DNA from: Pseudomonadota bacterium
GTDB lineage: Bacteria; Myxococcota_A; Polyangia; GCA-2747355
Reading direction: 5' to 3'
DNA length: 64,000 nt
Assembly (NCBI GenBank): GCA_016702545.1
Contig: JADJDT010000008.1
Coordinates: 248,001-312,000, forward strand
This document shows positions 48,569 through 58,194 of the stretch, one piece after another (the first letter of the stretch is position 1; every line of letters starts with the position of its first letter). The notes beneath the pieces are model-generated. The model saw only the letters and a program-made list of their open reading frames with translations. It was not told the DNA's origin and did not search any database. The position numbers and the translations under genes were made by a program.

Positions 48569-49689
48569 TTAGCCCAGCAGTGCCAGCAGCGCGTCGCAGA
48601 CGCGGTCGACATCGTCGTGGCTGAGCCGGTGGTGCAGGGGTAGCGCGAGCGCCTGTTCGGCGAGGCGGTCGGCCACGGGGAGCGGCCCGCGCACGGCGGC
48701 GCGCTGCCCGGCGTAGGGACGCTCGCGGTGGACGGCGAAGGTGGCGGGGCCGCTCTGGATCCCCCGCGCGGCGAGGCCGGCCATCACTGCCCGGCGCGAG
48801 AGCGGCGCGCGCAGGCAAAGCGCAAAGGTCTGGTAGTTGGCCCCTGGCGCCAGCCGGCGCAGTTCTGAGCGCCAGCGGCACGGCCCGAGCCGCTCGCGAT
48901 AGCGCGCCGCCAGCGCGAGGCGGCGCTCGAGCATCGCGTCGAGACGAGCGAGCTGCGCCCGGCCGAGCGCGGCCGCCAGCTCCGAGAGCCGTGAGTTGCC
49001 GCCGAGGTCGACGAAGGCCCCCTGGTCGTCGCGACCGTGGTTGCGCAGCCGACGCAGCGCGCCGCCAGCGCGGCGTCGCGGGTCAGTACGGCGCCGCCCT
49101 CGCCGGTCGTGATGATCTTGCGCGGGTGGAAGCTGAGGCACGCCAGCTGCGAGTCGCTGCCGCAGCGCAGGCCGTCGCAGGTCGCGCCGAGGGCACAGGC
49201 CGCGTCCTCGATCACCGCCAGCGGCGGGTCGCTGCGGCGGGCCAGGGCGCGCAGCGCCGCGCGCGGGGCCGGCAGGCCCAGCACGTCGACCGGCAGCAGG
49301 GCGCGCGTGCGCGGCGTCAGCGCGGCCGCTGCGGCAGCGACGTCGAGGTTCCAGCTCGCGGCGTCGACGTCGACGATCACCGGCTGCGCCCCGACCAAGG
49401 CCACGGCGTTGATCGTCGCCGGAAAGGTGAAGGACGGGACGATGACCTCGTCTCCCGCGCCGATGTCGCAGGCCTGCAGCGCCAGCACCAGCGCGGCCGT
49501 GCCGCTGGAGACGGCCACGGCGTGCCGCGCCCCGACCCACCGCGCCAGCTCATCCTCGAAGGCGGGTAGCTCTGGCCCCAGCGTCAGCTGGTCGCGGCGC
49601 AACACCGCATCGACGGCCGCGCGCTCCGCGTCACCGAGGTCGGGCGCGCTCAGCTTCAGCTCGTCGGCGATCCCTGCTCTCGAGTTCAC
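48569..49689 (-). pseudogene. DegT/DnrJ/EryC1-type aminotransferase, interrupted by a one-base frameshift
   Basis: Starts at a GTG (49689) three bases after the epimerase stop. PLP enzyme motifs: SSGTAALVLALQ, VIVPSFTFPATINAV, DAACALGATCDG, and FHPRKIITTGEGG with the Lys. Near 49060 one base is missing: the frame must switch to read LRRLRNHGRDDQGAFVDLGG and on to the normal end at 48569. It would transfer an amino group to a sugar or amino-sugar precursor. With the epimerase it forms a nucleotide-sugar pair. Indel probably technical. Confidence 0.82.
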
Positions 49690-49691
49690 GC

Positions 49692-50669
49692 TCAGTGCCC
49701 GCCGCCGTCGCCGCGCTGCTGCTGGGTGCGGTACCAATCGATGGTCCGGCGCAGGCCGTCCTCGAGGTCGACCTCGGGCCGGAAGTCGAGCAGCTCGCGG
49801 GCCTTGTCGATGTTGGGCACGCGCAGCTCGATGTCGGGGTGGGGCCACGGCACGAACTCGATCGGCGACGCCGAGCCGGCCAAGCGCACGATCTCGCGCG
49901 CGAGGTTGTAGATCGTCACGGTCGAGCGTGGGTTGCCGATGTTGAAGGAGTGGCCGACGGCGGCCGGTCGCGTCAGCGCCAGCTGCAGGACCTGCATCAC
50001 GTCGTCGATGTAGCACCACGACCGGATCTGGCTGCCGTCGTTGTGCACGCGCAGCGTCTCGCCGCGCAGCGCGCGCAGGATGAAGTGGTGGACCGCGCCC
50101 TCGCCGATCTGCATCGGGCCGAAGATGTTGAAGGGCCGCACCGAGAGCGTCGGCAACCCGTATTGCTTGAAATAGGTGTAGGCCAGGTGCTCGGCGGCGA
50201 GCTTGCTCACCGCGTAGGTCCAGCGCGCCTCGCCGACCGCGCCGAGGCTGGTGACGTCGCCCTCGCGGGCGTTGAAGGCAAACCGACCGAAGACCTCGGA
50301 GGTCGAGAAGTGAATCACGCGCTCGATCCCGGCGCAGGCGCGGGCCGCTTCGAGCACGTGGCTGGTGCCGAGCAGCGCCACTTGCATCGTCGGCACCGGG
50401 TTCTGGATCACCGTGTCGACGCCGGCGATCGAGGCCAGGTGGACGACGTGCGTGCAGCCGCTGATGGCGCGCGTCACGGCGGCGGCGTCGAGCACGTCGC
50501 CGCGCACCAGCGTCAGGCGCGGGTGGCGATCGAGGCCGCTGTGCTGCAGCGCATTACGCCGCAGGGTGTCGAAGATCACGACCTCGTTTTCCTCGAGCAG
50601 CACCCGACTGAGGTGCGTGCCGATGAAGCCCGCGCCGCCCGTGATCAACACCCGCTTGCCACTCAGCAT
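49692..50669 (-). CDS. NAD-dependent nucleotide-sugar epimerase/dehydratase
   Basis: 325 residues, extended SDR. GGAGFIGTHL (NAD loop, about 11-20), YAVSK catalytic pair, and SWCYIDDVMQ typical of UDP-sugar epimerases/decarboxylases. Cytoplasmic, supplying modified sugars for glycans. It is translationally coupled to the aminotransferase. The precise substrate is not set by sequence. Confidence 0.9.
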   Translation of the reverse strand: MLSGKRVLITGGAGFIGTHLSRVLLEENEVVIFDTLRRNALQHSGLDRHPRLTLVRGDVLDAAAVTRAISGCTHVVHLASIAGVDTVIQNPVPTMQVALLGTSHVLEAARACAGIERVIHFSTSEVFGRFAFNAREGDVTSLGAVGEARWTYAVSKLAAEHLAYTYFKQYGLPTLSVRPFNIFGPMQIGEGAVHHFILRALRGETLRVHNDGSQIRSWCYIDDVMQVLQLALTRPAAVGHSFNIGNPRSTVTIYNLAREIVRLAGSASPIEFVPWPHPDIELRVPNIDKARELLDFRPEVDLEDGLRRTIDWYRTQQQRGDGGGH

Positions 50670-50775
50670 CGTTGTCTCCGTGGCCGGCTCTCGCCGTGGC
50701 CGGCTCTTCGCTGGATCTTGTCCACTGGAGCTGTTGCGTGCGCGGGAGGCCCGTCGCGTCGGCGCGCGCCTGGCG

Positions 50776-51672
50776 TCAGGCCTGCGGCCCGAAGCCGACG
50801 ATCAAGTAGCCGCCCGATTTCTCGTCCTTGCGCATCTCGAGCAGGCCGCGCCGCTGCGCGTCCTCGAGCAGCTGGGTGAAGGTGCGGTAGCCGTGGCCGC
50901 TCTCGGCGAAATTGGGCCGCTTGCGCTTGATCGTCTGCTTGACCATCGAGCCCCAGACGCTGTCGTCGCGCTCCTGGAACAGCGCCTCGACGGTATCGAG
51001 CAGCAGCTCCATCGCCTGGTCGCGGCGCCGCCCTTCGGCCTCCTCGTCGGCCAGCGGTGCGGTCGGTGTGGCGATGATGGCCGTGCTGGGTGGGGCCGCA
51101 TCGCTCTCGACCTCTGCCTTCTTCGCGCTGACCTCGGTCCGGCGCGCACCCCGTTCGGCGCCCCGCGCGCCGCGCGTGCCCGCCTGGGCCGGCGGCGCAT
51201 CCCGGCGCCGCACCAGGTCGTCGTAGTAGATGAAGTCGTCGCAGGACTCGACCAAGAGGTTGCTGGTCGAGCTCTTGACCCCGAGCCCGATCACCCGCTT
51301 GTTGTTCTCGCGCAGCTTGCTGACCAGCGGCGAGAAGTCGCTGTCGCCCGAGAGAATGGCGAAGGCCTCGACGTGGGACTTCGTGTAGCAGAGGTCGAGT
51401 GCGTCGACGACGAGCCGGATGTCCGCCGAGTTCTTGCCGGCGTAGGAGGTCTTGGGGATCTCGATCAGCTCGAAGCCGGCCTCGTGCATCTCGCGCTTCT
51501 GGCCCTTGTACCGATCCCAGTCGGCGTAGGCCTTCTTGACCAGCACCATGCCCTTGTCGAGCAGTCGCTCCAGCACGAGCTGTACGGCGAAGGTTTGCAG
51601 GCGCGCCTCGCGCACGCCGATGGCGATGTTCTCGTAGTCGCAGAACACGGCGAGTCGCAGCGCGTCTTCCAT
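50776..51672 (-). CDS. NYN-domain protein with C-terminal LOTUS/OST-HTH-like domain
   Basis: 298 residues. N-terminal NYN/LabA-like (PIN-fold) nuclease domain: AVFCDYENIAIG with the first Asp, LVVDALDLC, AILSGDSDFSPLVSKLRENN (catalytic Asp). A basic linker leads to a winged-helix OST-HTH domain (WGSMVKQTIKRKRPNFAESG). NYN domains are metal-dependent RNases; OST-HTH binds RNA. Start at the ATG at 51672. Single gene. Confidence 0.88.
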   Translation of the reverse strand: MEDALRLAVFCDYENIAIGVREARLQTFAVQLVLERLLDKGMVLVKKAYADWDRYKGQKREMHEAGFELIEIPKTSYAGKNSADIRLVVDALDLCYTKSHVEAFAILSGDSDFSPLVSKLRENNKRVIGLGVKSSTSNLLVESCDDFIYYDDLVRRRDAPPAQAGTRGARGAERGARRTEVSAKKAEVESDAAPPSTAIIATPTAPLADEEAEGRRRDQAMELLLDTVEALFQERDDSVWGSMVKQTIKRKRPNFAESGHGYRTFTQLLEDAQRRGLLEMRKDEKSGGYLIVGFGPQA

Positions 51673-51849
51673 CGATGCTCCGTTGGGACCAGCCCGGGCG
51701 ATGGCGGGAGCCTACCCACCAAAGCAGTTCTGCGCCAGCTTGCTAGCCTTGCGCCTGGCTCGGGGCGGTGGTGGGCGGCCGGCCGCCGGACCGGCGGCGC
51801 AGCGCCTGCCGCGCGTTGGAACGCGCCGATGACCGCGTGAACGTTGACG

Positions 51850-52818
51850 CTACCGCTTGCGCGGGCGGTGGCGGCCGTCCAGCTCCGAAAGAGCCTCCTG
51901 GTAGAGCTCGCGCACCTCGATCGGGGTGCAGTGCGCCCGCTCATCCCAGTCCTGGGTGGCGCGGCCCGTCGCGCGCTTCGCCTGCGCGGGCGCGCTGCTG
52001 CCGCGGCCGGCGCCGGGGGCCTTGGCCGCGGGGTGCGGGGCAGGGCGCGGATCGAGGGGCGCATCCAGGCGCGGGTCGCGGGGTCGCGCGGGGGCGGCGG
52101 CCGCGGTGGAGGAGCTCCGTCGTGCCACCCGCACGCCGAGATGGGGTGTCGTCTCGCCCGGCGATCGGGTCGCGGCGGGCCGCGCCGCGCTGGCCGTCGT
52201 GCTCATGCCCGCGAGCTGCGGGCTCGATCCCGGGTTGCTCGAGCTGCTGCGGGGGCTGGGCGGGGACGCCGCCGGCGCCGGCGTTCCATACACCTTGTGA
52301 TAAGTCCCACTGCTGCTCGAGCGACTCGTCGCCGCCAGGCCGGTGCCGCTCGGTGCCGGCGCGCGGGCCGCCGGATCGCTGCGGAACTGGGGCGTGCGCA
52401 CCTGGCTGTAGGGCGCGCTGGTCGGCGCTCGGTCGGCTGGCGGCGCGCCCCCGCCGTGAGCCGCCTGCTCGGCGCCCAGGCGCCGCCGCGTGCTCGACAC
52501 GAAGGCGCCGATCGCCTGCTGCACGTCGGGTGACGGGTCGAGGAAGCGCAAGCCCCAGGCGTAGTGACCATGCACGTCACCTTCCCGGGCGACGACCGCG
52601 GCCAACTGCAGCGGAGCCGCCTGCGGCGGGAGCGTCAGCTCGATCAGCAGTGCGGCGCCCTTCGGTGCGCGGGCCGGCGGCACCACCAGCAGCCCGCTGG
52701 TGCTGATGTCGACGACGGTGCAGCCGAGGCGCCGCTGCTGGATGTGCAGCAGGGCCTGGCCATACCAGGGAGCGCGTGGGGCCGCGCGCCGCTCGACGGC
52801 CTGAGGAACAGCGTCCAA
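51850..52818 (-). CDS. PilZ-domain protein with disordered C-terminal region
   Basis: 322 residues from a TTG start with GAGGTG before it. The PilZ domain (residues about 9-100) has the c-di-GMP motif RRAAPR and DISTSGLLV (D/NxSxxG). The remaining 200 residues are Ser/Pro/Arg-rich and disordered, ending in a short basic segment. c-di-GMP binding is inferred. The diguanylate cyclase at 55.8 kb could be its source. Confidence 0.82.
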   Translation of the reverse strand: MDAVPQAVERRAAPRAPWYGQALLHIQQRRLGCTVVDISTSGLLVVPPARAPKGAALLIELTLPPQAAPLQLAAVVAREGDVHGHYAWGLRFLDPSPDVQQAIGAFVSSTRRRLGAEQAAHGGGAPPADRAPTSAPYSQVRTPQFRSDPAARAPAPSGTGLAATSRSSSSGTYHKVYGTPAPAASPPSPRSSSSNPGSSPQLAGMSTTASAARPAATRSPGETTPHLGVRVARRSSSTAAAAPARPRDPRLDAPLDPRPAPHPAAKAPGAGRGSSAPAQAKRATGRATQDWDERAHCTPIEVRELYQEALSELDGRHRPRKR

Positions 52819-52934
52819 TCGACACCTCGGAGCGACGCACAGGGGCCCCGCCGACGGCCTGCGGACCGGCGGACCCAGGAGCGGGTTGAGCAGACTATTG
52901 GGAGCCGAACCCAGCCGCCTGTCAAGGTGAGCCT

Positions 52935-52963
52935 TTGCGCGGCGTGTAGGTCAACGATATAAC
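52935..52963 (+). promoter_or_regulatory. Promoter of the methylmalonyl-CoA epimerase gene
   Basis: TTGCGC at 52935, a 17-base spacer, TATAAC at 52958, and AAGGAGG ahead of the ATG at 53011. Confidence 0.65.
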
Positions 52964-53010
52964 GCGCGACGATCACCGACGAAGGACTGGCCAGCAAGGA
53001 GGCCCCGCAG

Positions 53011-53469
53011 ATGACGGTTCGCAAGGTTTCCCATATCGGCATCGCCGTGGAGCGTCTGGCGGCCCAGGTGCCGTTCTACCGCGACGAGCTCGGGTTGACG
53101 CTGATCGCCGAAGAAGAGGTGGCCGATCAGGGCGTGCGCGTGGCGATCTTCGAGGTCGGGGACACGCGCATCGAGCTGCTCGAGCCGACCCGCCCGGACA
53201 GCCCGATCGCGCGCTTCCTCGAGCGGCGTGGCCCGGGACTGCACCACCTGGCCTACGCGGTCGATGACGTCGGCACGGCGCTGCAGCGGCTGCAGCAGCA
53301 CGGGTGCCGCCTGATCGACGAGCAGCCGCGCGCCGGCGCGCACGGTGCTCGCATCGCCTTCGTCCACCCGCAGTCCACCGGCGGGGTGCTGACCGAGCTG
53401 TGCCAGGAACACGCGACGCCGTTGGTTTCGTCCGCCAGTTGCGCTACAACGCCGGGCGATCGGTCGTAG
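53011..53469 (+). CDS. mce: Methylmalonyl-CoA epimerase
   Basis: A 152-residue VOC-fold enzyme that racemises methylmalonyl-CoA. VRKVSHIGIAVERLAAQVPF (metal His), IELLEP, GLHHLAYAVDDV (metal His) and LTELCQE (Glu) match. Links propionate breakdown to succinyl-CoA. Confidence 0.93.
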   Translation: MTVRKVSHIGIAVERLAAQVPFYRDELGLTLIAEEEVADQGVRVAIFEVGDTRIELLEPTRPDSPIARFLERRGPGLHHLAYAVDDVGTALQRLQQHGCRLIDEQPRAGAHGARIAFVHPQSTGGVLTELCQEHATPLVSSASCATTPGDRS

Positions 53470-53485
53470 TCTGAGGGAGGCGCGG

Positions 53486-54172
53486 ATGCTGCAACGAGCC
53501 CAGTCGCTAGTGGATCAGCTCAGGGCGCAGGTACGGACGACGCTGGGAGTCGTGGTCGATCTCGCGCAGTCGCTGGGCGTGCCGGCCGCGGTCACCGCCC
53601 TGCTGACGCGCGAGCCGAGCGAGCCGGGGGCCCCTTTCGTCGTGCCGTCCGCGCATCCGACCGCGGGCCAGCCGCCGCGTGCGACCCCGACCGTGGCGGC
53701 ACCGAGTGCCGCCGCACCGAGCGCGAGCCGTGACGTGGCGAGCGCGCCGGGCGCCGCCAGTGGCAGCGCCAGTGGCAGCGCCAGTGGCAGCGCCAGTGGC
53801 AGCGGGGGGGTGCGGGCGGCCTCCCGTCGTCCGAGCCGGAAGGTGGCGCTGGAGGGCGACCGCGGGCGTTCGAGCCAGGTGCGCATGCTGCACGCCGAGG
53901 ACGCGATCAACGGCAGCACCTATCTCGCCCGCATCATCTGGTCGCTCGGCGTCGCGGGGCTCGAGGGGCTGGGACCGCTGCGGCCGGCCGACATGGCTCG
54001 CATCATCATGGCCCGCGCGCCGGTCAGTCTCGAGCCGCCGAACGTGGCGCGGTACATCCGCCGCAGCCACCCGCCGTCGATCGCAGTGGACCACAGTGAG
54101 GGCAGCTCGCACTTCTACAAGCTGACGGCCGAGGGGCAGCGCCTGTTCGAGGCCTCCTTCGGTGCCAGCTGA
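53486..54172 (+). CDS. Unknown protein with SASG-repeat linker and winged-helix-like end
   Basis: 228 residues from the ATG at 53486 after GGGAGG, 16 bases after the epimerase stop, so likely co-transcribed. The N-terminus is helical; a Pro/Ala/Ser linker contains about four SASG units encoded by perfect 12-bp repeats (about 53761-53808). The C-terminal 90 residues (MLHAEDAINGSTYLARIIWS to FYKLTAEGQRLFEASF) resemble a winged helix. No direct homology can be named. Confidence 0.6.
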   Translation: MLQRAQSLVDQLRAQVRTTLGVVVDLAQSLGVPAAVTALLTREPSEPGAPFVVPSAHPTAGQPPRATPTVAAPSAAAPSASRDVASAPGAASGSASGSASGSASGSGGVRAASRRPSRKVALEGDRGRSSQVRMLHAEDAINGSTYLARIIWSLGVAGLEGLGPLRPADMARIIMARAPVSLEPPNVARYIRRSHPPSIAVDHSEGSSHFYKLTAEGQRLFEASFGAS

Positions 54173-54192
54173 GGCGATCGCGCCGCGCCACC

Positions 54193-54283
54193 GGTTGCCT
54201 GCCAACAGCAGGCGCCCTCGTCGCGCCTAGCCAATGATTCCAATTGCTTCACCTCGCTCGGTCCGTCAACCCGATCGGTGCTC
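54193..54283 (+). repeat. 91-bp dispersed repeat, copy 1
   Basis: Begins GGTTGCCTGCCAACAGCAGG and ends GATCGGTGCTC. GCCTGC and GCAGGC form a 6-bp stem; in copy 2 the stem is GCCTAC and GTAGGC, a compensated change. It ends 13 bases before the amidohydrolase ATG. Confidence 0.85.
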
Positions 54284-54295
54284 AAGCCGAACCCC

Positions 54296-55690
54296 ATGAG
54301 CTCCAAGCCCGGCCGGCTGCTGCTGCGCAACATCTATCACCTCGTCGTCGGTGACGCCGCGGACACGCGCCTGCGCGGCGTCGATCTGTTGATCGAGGGC
54401 CCGCGCATCGTCGACGTGGGCCACAACCTGCCCCGCGGCGAGGCCGAGCCGATCGACTGCTCGACCAAGCTCGTGCTGCCGGGCCTCGTCAACACGCACC
54501 ACCACATGCATCAGTCGCTGCAGCGCGCCGTGCCGGCCGTGCAGAATGCGGGGCTCTTCGCCTGGCTCAGCGGGCTCTACCCGATCTGGCAGCACCTCAC
54601 CGCCGAGGTGGTGCGGGTCGGCACGCAGCTCGCGTGTGCCGAGTTGCTGCAGACCGGCTGCACGACGACCAGCGATCATCACTACCTGTTCCCGCCGGCG
54701 CTCGACGCCGATCTGGTGGCGGTCCAGCTCGACGCTGCGCGTGAGCTGGGCATGCGCTTCTGCGCCAGCCGCGGCAGCATGTCGGTAGGGCAGAGCGCGG
54801 GCGGGCTACCGCCCGATGCGGTGGTAGAGGACGAGGACGCGATTCTGCGCAGCTGCGAGCAGGCGGCGGCGTTTCACGACCCGGCCCCGTTCGCGATGCG
54901 CCGCATCGCCCTGGCGCCCTGCGCACCCTTCTCGGTCTCGCCGACGCTGCTGACGCGCAGCGCCGAGCTGGCGCGGCGGCATGGCCTGCGCCTGCACACG
55001 CACCTGGCCGAGACGGTCGACGAGGAGCGGTATTGCCGCGAGCGCTTCGGTTGCCGCCCAGTGGCGTTGATGGAGCGTTGCGGCTGGTTGGGCGAGGACG
55101 TCTGGTTTGCGCACGCCGTCCACCTCGACGACGCGGAGCTGGCGCTGCTGGCCCGCACGCGCACGGGCGTCGCGCACTGCCCCAGCTCGAACATGCGCCT
55201 CGGCTCGGGGATCTGCCGCGTGCCCGAGCTGCTGGCGCGGGGCGTGCGGGTCGGCCTGGGCGTCGATGGCAGCGCCTCGAACGACAGCTCGGACATGGTG
55301 GGCGAGCTACGCAACTGTCTGCTGCTGCACCGCGTCTGCGGCGGCGCCGGGGCGATGACCGTGCCCCAGGTGCTGGCCCTGGCCACGCGCGGTGGCGCCA
55401 GCCTGCTCGGCTGGGAGACGATCGGGGTGCTGGCCGCCGGTTGGGCCGCGGATCTGGCCGTGTTCGAGATGGATCGGCTCGACTACGCCGGCGCCTTGAG
55501 CGACCCGCTGGCCGCGCTGCTGCTCTGTGGGATCTCGCACCAGGCGCATACGACGATCGTCAACGGTCAGGTGGTGCTGCGTGCCGGCCAACTGACCACG
55601 CTCGACGAACGCGAGCTGCGGCAGCGTGCGCAGCGGCTGGCGCGCCAGATGCTCGAGCGCGCCGGTCACGACACGCGCTGGATGCTGTGA
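54296..55690 (+). CDS. 8-oxoguanine deaminase-like amidohydrolase
   Basis: 464 residues from the ATG at 54296 (the frame-open GTG at 54278 is less likely). It is a TIM-barrel deaminase: metal site LVNTHHHMHQSL, CTTTSDHHYLF, HTHLAETVDEERY, HAVHL, and GVDGSASND. This set matches the 8-oxoguanine deaminase group rather than guanine deaminase proper. It turns 8-oxoguanine to urate in the cytoplasm. The 91-bp repeat lies just upstream. Confidence 0.85.
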   Translation: MSSKPGRLLLRNIYHLVVGDAADTRLRGVDLLIEGPRIVDVGHNLPRGEAEPIDCSTKLVLPGLVNTHHHMHQSLQRAVPAVQNAGLFAWLSGLYPIWQHLTAEVVRVGTQLACAELLQTGCTTTSDHHYLFPPALDADLVAVQLDAARELGMRFCASRGSMSVGQSAGGLPPDAVVEDEDAILRSCEQAAAFHDPAPFAMRRIALAPCAPFSVSPTLLTRSAELARRHGLRLHTHLAETVDEERYCRERFGCRPVALMERCGWLGEDVWFAHAVHLDDAELALLARTRTGVAHCPSSNMRLGSGICRVPELLARGVRVGLGVDGSASNDSSDMVGELRNCLLLHRVCGGAGAMTVPQVLALATRGGASLLGWETIGVLAAGWAADLAVFEMDRLDYAGALSDPLAALLLCGISHQAHTTIVNGQVVLRAGQLTTLDERELRQRAQRLARQMLERAGHDTRWML

Positions 55691-55775
55691 AACGCTAAAG
55701 GGCGCGCGCGCCCGACGCGCGCCTGGGCCCGACGTCCCGCCTAGCTGGATATCCGCGCTGGAGATTGCTGACGGC

Positions 55776-57998
55776 ATGACGCACCCGATCGCCAAGCAGC
55801 TCCGTCGAGGTCTGCTGCCTTGGGTGGTGCTCGCCGTGGCCTTCCCGGCGGCTGCGGCGCAGGCCAAGCCCTCCTCGGCGCGACTGACGACGCTGTGGGA
55901 TGCGCCCCGAGGCCCCGGTCGTGTGGACGAGGCGACCCGTTGGCTGGCCACCCTGCGCCAGTCCCTGTCGCGGCCGCGTGCCGGGTGTCCTCGGGTCGCG
56001 CTGCCCGAGATCTCGCTGACCAAACGCGCGCGCGCCCTCCGGCTCGAGGTCGCCCGCGAGCGCGTGGCCGACGGCGCGCCGATCGTCTACCTGCAGGATC
56101 CGATCGCCGAGTTCTTCATCGTCGTCGCCACCGACGCGAGAGGTTGCCCCTCGGTGTCGATGTCGGGTCGCGCCCTGCCCTTTGCCCAGCGTGCGATCGC
56201 CAGTCCCTTCCCCAACGCGCGCCTTCCAGCCCTGGCCGAGGAGGGCGCAACGATCACGGCGATTGTTCAGGACGCCAAGACCATTCGTCCGTGGATCATG
56301 CTCACCGACGAGACCCGCTTCGTGCGCGAGAGCGCCCTGCTGTGGGTCGGAGCGGGGGTCTACAGCGGCGTGCTGTTGATGATGATCGTCATCGCCCTCG
56401 GCTTCGGCGCCTATGTGGGGAACCGCGTCGCGGTGGCCTACGCCCTCTACTGCCTCGGGCTGCAGGCCTGGTTGGTGCAGAACTTCGGCCTGGGCGCGGC
56501 TTGCTTGCCCTTCTGGCCCGGCCCGCAGCACTTCGCGCTGCTACAAGCGGTCTCGGTCGCCGGCGTCGTGATCGGCATCGGCCTGGCCACGATCGAGTTT
56601 CTCCAGCTGCGCGGGCGCGCGCGCGCGACTGTCGGCGGCTTCGTGTTGCTCAGCGCGCTGGGCTTCTTCTCCTCGGCCTGGCACGCGGCGGGGTACCGCG
56701 CCGGAGCCGCCGTGCTCTTCGCGCTGGCCGTGGCCACCTTCGTGCAGCTGGGCCGGGTCGTGTTCAGCGGTGACGCTGCGATTCGGCTCTTCACGCTGGG
56801 GCTCGGCGCGACGATGGTCGGAGGCGGGGCGCAGGCCTTCTCGGTGATCGGCACCGGCGTCGAGGTCAATCGGCTAGCCGCCTTCGCCTTTCCGCTCGGC
56901 AGCCTGTTCCAGGCGGCCTGCTGGCTCGCTGCGCTGATCATCCGTCGCCGCGGGGAGCTGAACGCGCTGCGGGCCGAAAAGGCTCAGGCGCGCCTGGCGG
57001 AAACCGTGCGGCAGGTGGGCGCAGACCTCAGCTCGACCTTGGAGCTGCCGGAGGTGATGGACCGGCTGCTGGGCCATGTGGCCCGCTTCGTGCGCTTCGA
57101 TCGCGCGGTGGTGTTCGCGCTCGAGCGCGAGGGAATCCGCGTGGTGGCCTCGCGGGGCTTCGGCGCGAACGAGCTACCGCCGGGGCCCGTGCCCTTGGAG
57201 GCCTACCGGGTGCTGTCCAGAATCGCCGGCAGTGGGACACAGATCCTTTCCGCCGCCGCCTCCGGCCCGGGCGGGGGGCATTACCTGAACTTGTCGCCGG
57301 TGTCGTCGTGGCTCGCGCTGCCCCTCTGGGCCCGCCATGAGGTCATCGGCATCCTGGCCCTGGACCGCTCGCAGGGCGAGGGCTTTGCGGAACGGGACCT
57401 GGCGCTGGTGAAAACCTTCACCGGCGCTGCCGGCGTGGCGGCCCAGAACGCCCGGCTCTTCGGCGAGACGCGCTCCCTGGCGACCACGGACGGGCTGACC
57501 GGTCTGTTGAACCGCGCCCATTTCTTTCGCTCGGCCGAACAGGAGCTACGACGCTGCCGCCGGCTCGGAGGTCCGGTGTCCGTGATGATGGCTGACGTGG
57601 ATCATTTCAAGCGCATCAACGACCGCTACGGCCACCAGGCCGGGGACCTGGTGTTGGTGCGGGTGGGTGCATGCCTCAAGCAGCGGATCCGCGAAATGGA
57701 CCTCCTCGGGCGCTACGGCGGTGAGGAGTTCGCGCTGATCCTGCCCCACACCCCACCTTCCTTGGCGAGGGAGGCGGCGGAGCGGCTGCGGCGGGCGGTC
57801 GAGACCCTGATCATCACCTACGAGGGAGAGAACATCGCGGTTACCCTTTCGATCGGTGTCGCTGGCCGGGTCCAACCCGAGGACTTGGCCGGCCTGCTGC
57901 GGGCGGCAGATGCCGCGCTCTATCAAGCCAAGCACGCTGGCCGCAATCGGGTCGTCGTGGCGGCGGACGAAGCACCCGTCTCGGGCGCGTCCGCCTGA
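55776..57998 (+). CDS. 7TM-GAF-GGDEF diguanylate cyclase
   Basis: 740 residues from the ATG at 55776. After a signal peptide (LAVAFPAAAAQA) comes a periplasmic region, a 7TMR-DISM-like membrane block (about 185-400), a GAF domain (about 415-570), and a GGDEF domain with DVDHFKRINDRYGH and the active site RYGGEEF (about 645). It should make c-di-GMP in response to an external ligand. No RxxD inhibitory site is obvious just upstream. PilZ protein at 52 kb is a candidate partner. Confidence 0.9.
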   Translation: MTHPIAKQLRRGLLPWVVLAVAFPAAAAQAKPSSARLTTLWDAPRGPGRVDEATRWLATLRQSLSRPRAGCPRVALPEISLTKRARALRLEVARERVADGAPIVYLQDPIAEFFIVVATDARGCPSVSMSGRALPFAQRAIASPFPNARLPALAEEGATITAIVQDAKTIRPWIMLTDETRFVRESALLWVGAGVYSGVLLMMIVIALGFGAYVGNRVAVAYALYCLGLQAWLVQNFGLGAACLPFWPGPQHFALLQAVSVAGVVIGIGLATIEFLQLRGRARATVGGFVLLSALGFFSSAWHAAGYRAGAAVLFALAVATFVQLGRVVFSGDAAIRLFTLGLGATMVGGGAQAFSVIGTGVEVNRLAAFAFPLGSLFQAACWLAALIIRRRGELNALRAEKAQARLAETVRQVGADLSSTLELPEVMDRLLGHVARFVRFDRAVVFALEREGIRVVASRGFGANELPPGPVPLEAYRVLSRIAGSGTQILSAAASGPGGGHYLNLSPVSSWLALPLWARHEVIGILALDRSQGEGFAERDLALVKTFTGAAGVAAQNARLFGETRSLATTDGLTGLLNRAHFFRSAEQELRRCRRLGGPVSVMMADVDHFKRINDRYGHQAGDLVLVRVGACLKQRIREMDLLGRYGGEEFALILPHTPPSLAREAAERLRRAVETLIITYEGENIAVTLSIGVAGRVQPEDLAGLLRAADAALYQAKHAGRNRVVVAADEAPVSGASA

Positions 57999-58194
57999 CC
58001 ATCTGCCCGCCCGCAGCATGCAGCGCTGCGCCCGTTGGGGTTGGTCGAGAATATCCTCGAGCGGTACTGGCGCGACTCCGTGAACTGCGGGATCATGCGC
58101 CGCCGCCCGGGCTGGGGGGCCTGTGCGCGGGGGCGTGCGCGGAAGCGAAGGCGCGGGGCGCGGGTCCGAGCGCAGTGCGAGGGAGGACGCCAGC

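Noticed and set aside
48569..50669. Aminotransferase and epimerase as part of a larger O-antigen or natural-product cluster
   Set aside because: No glycosyltransferase, flippase or polymerase next to them; only a two-gene pair.
54193..54283. The repeat upstream of the deaminase as a purine riboswitch
   Set aside because: It does not show the conserved purine riboswitch core, and the second copy is antisense to its neighbour gene.
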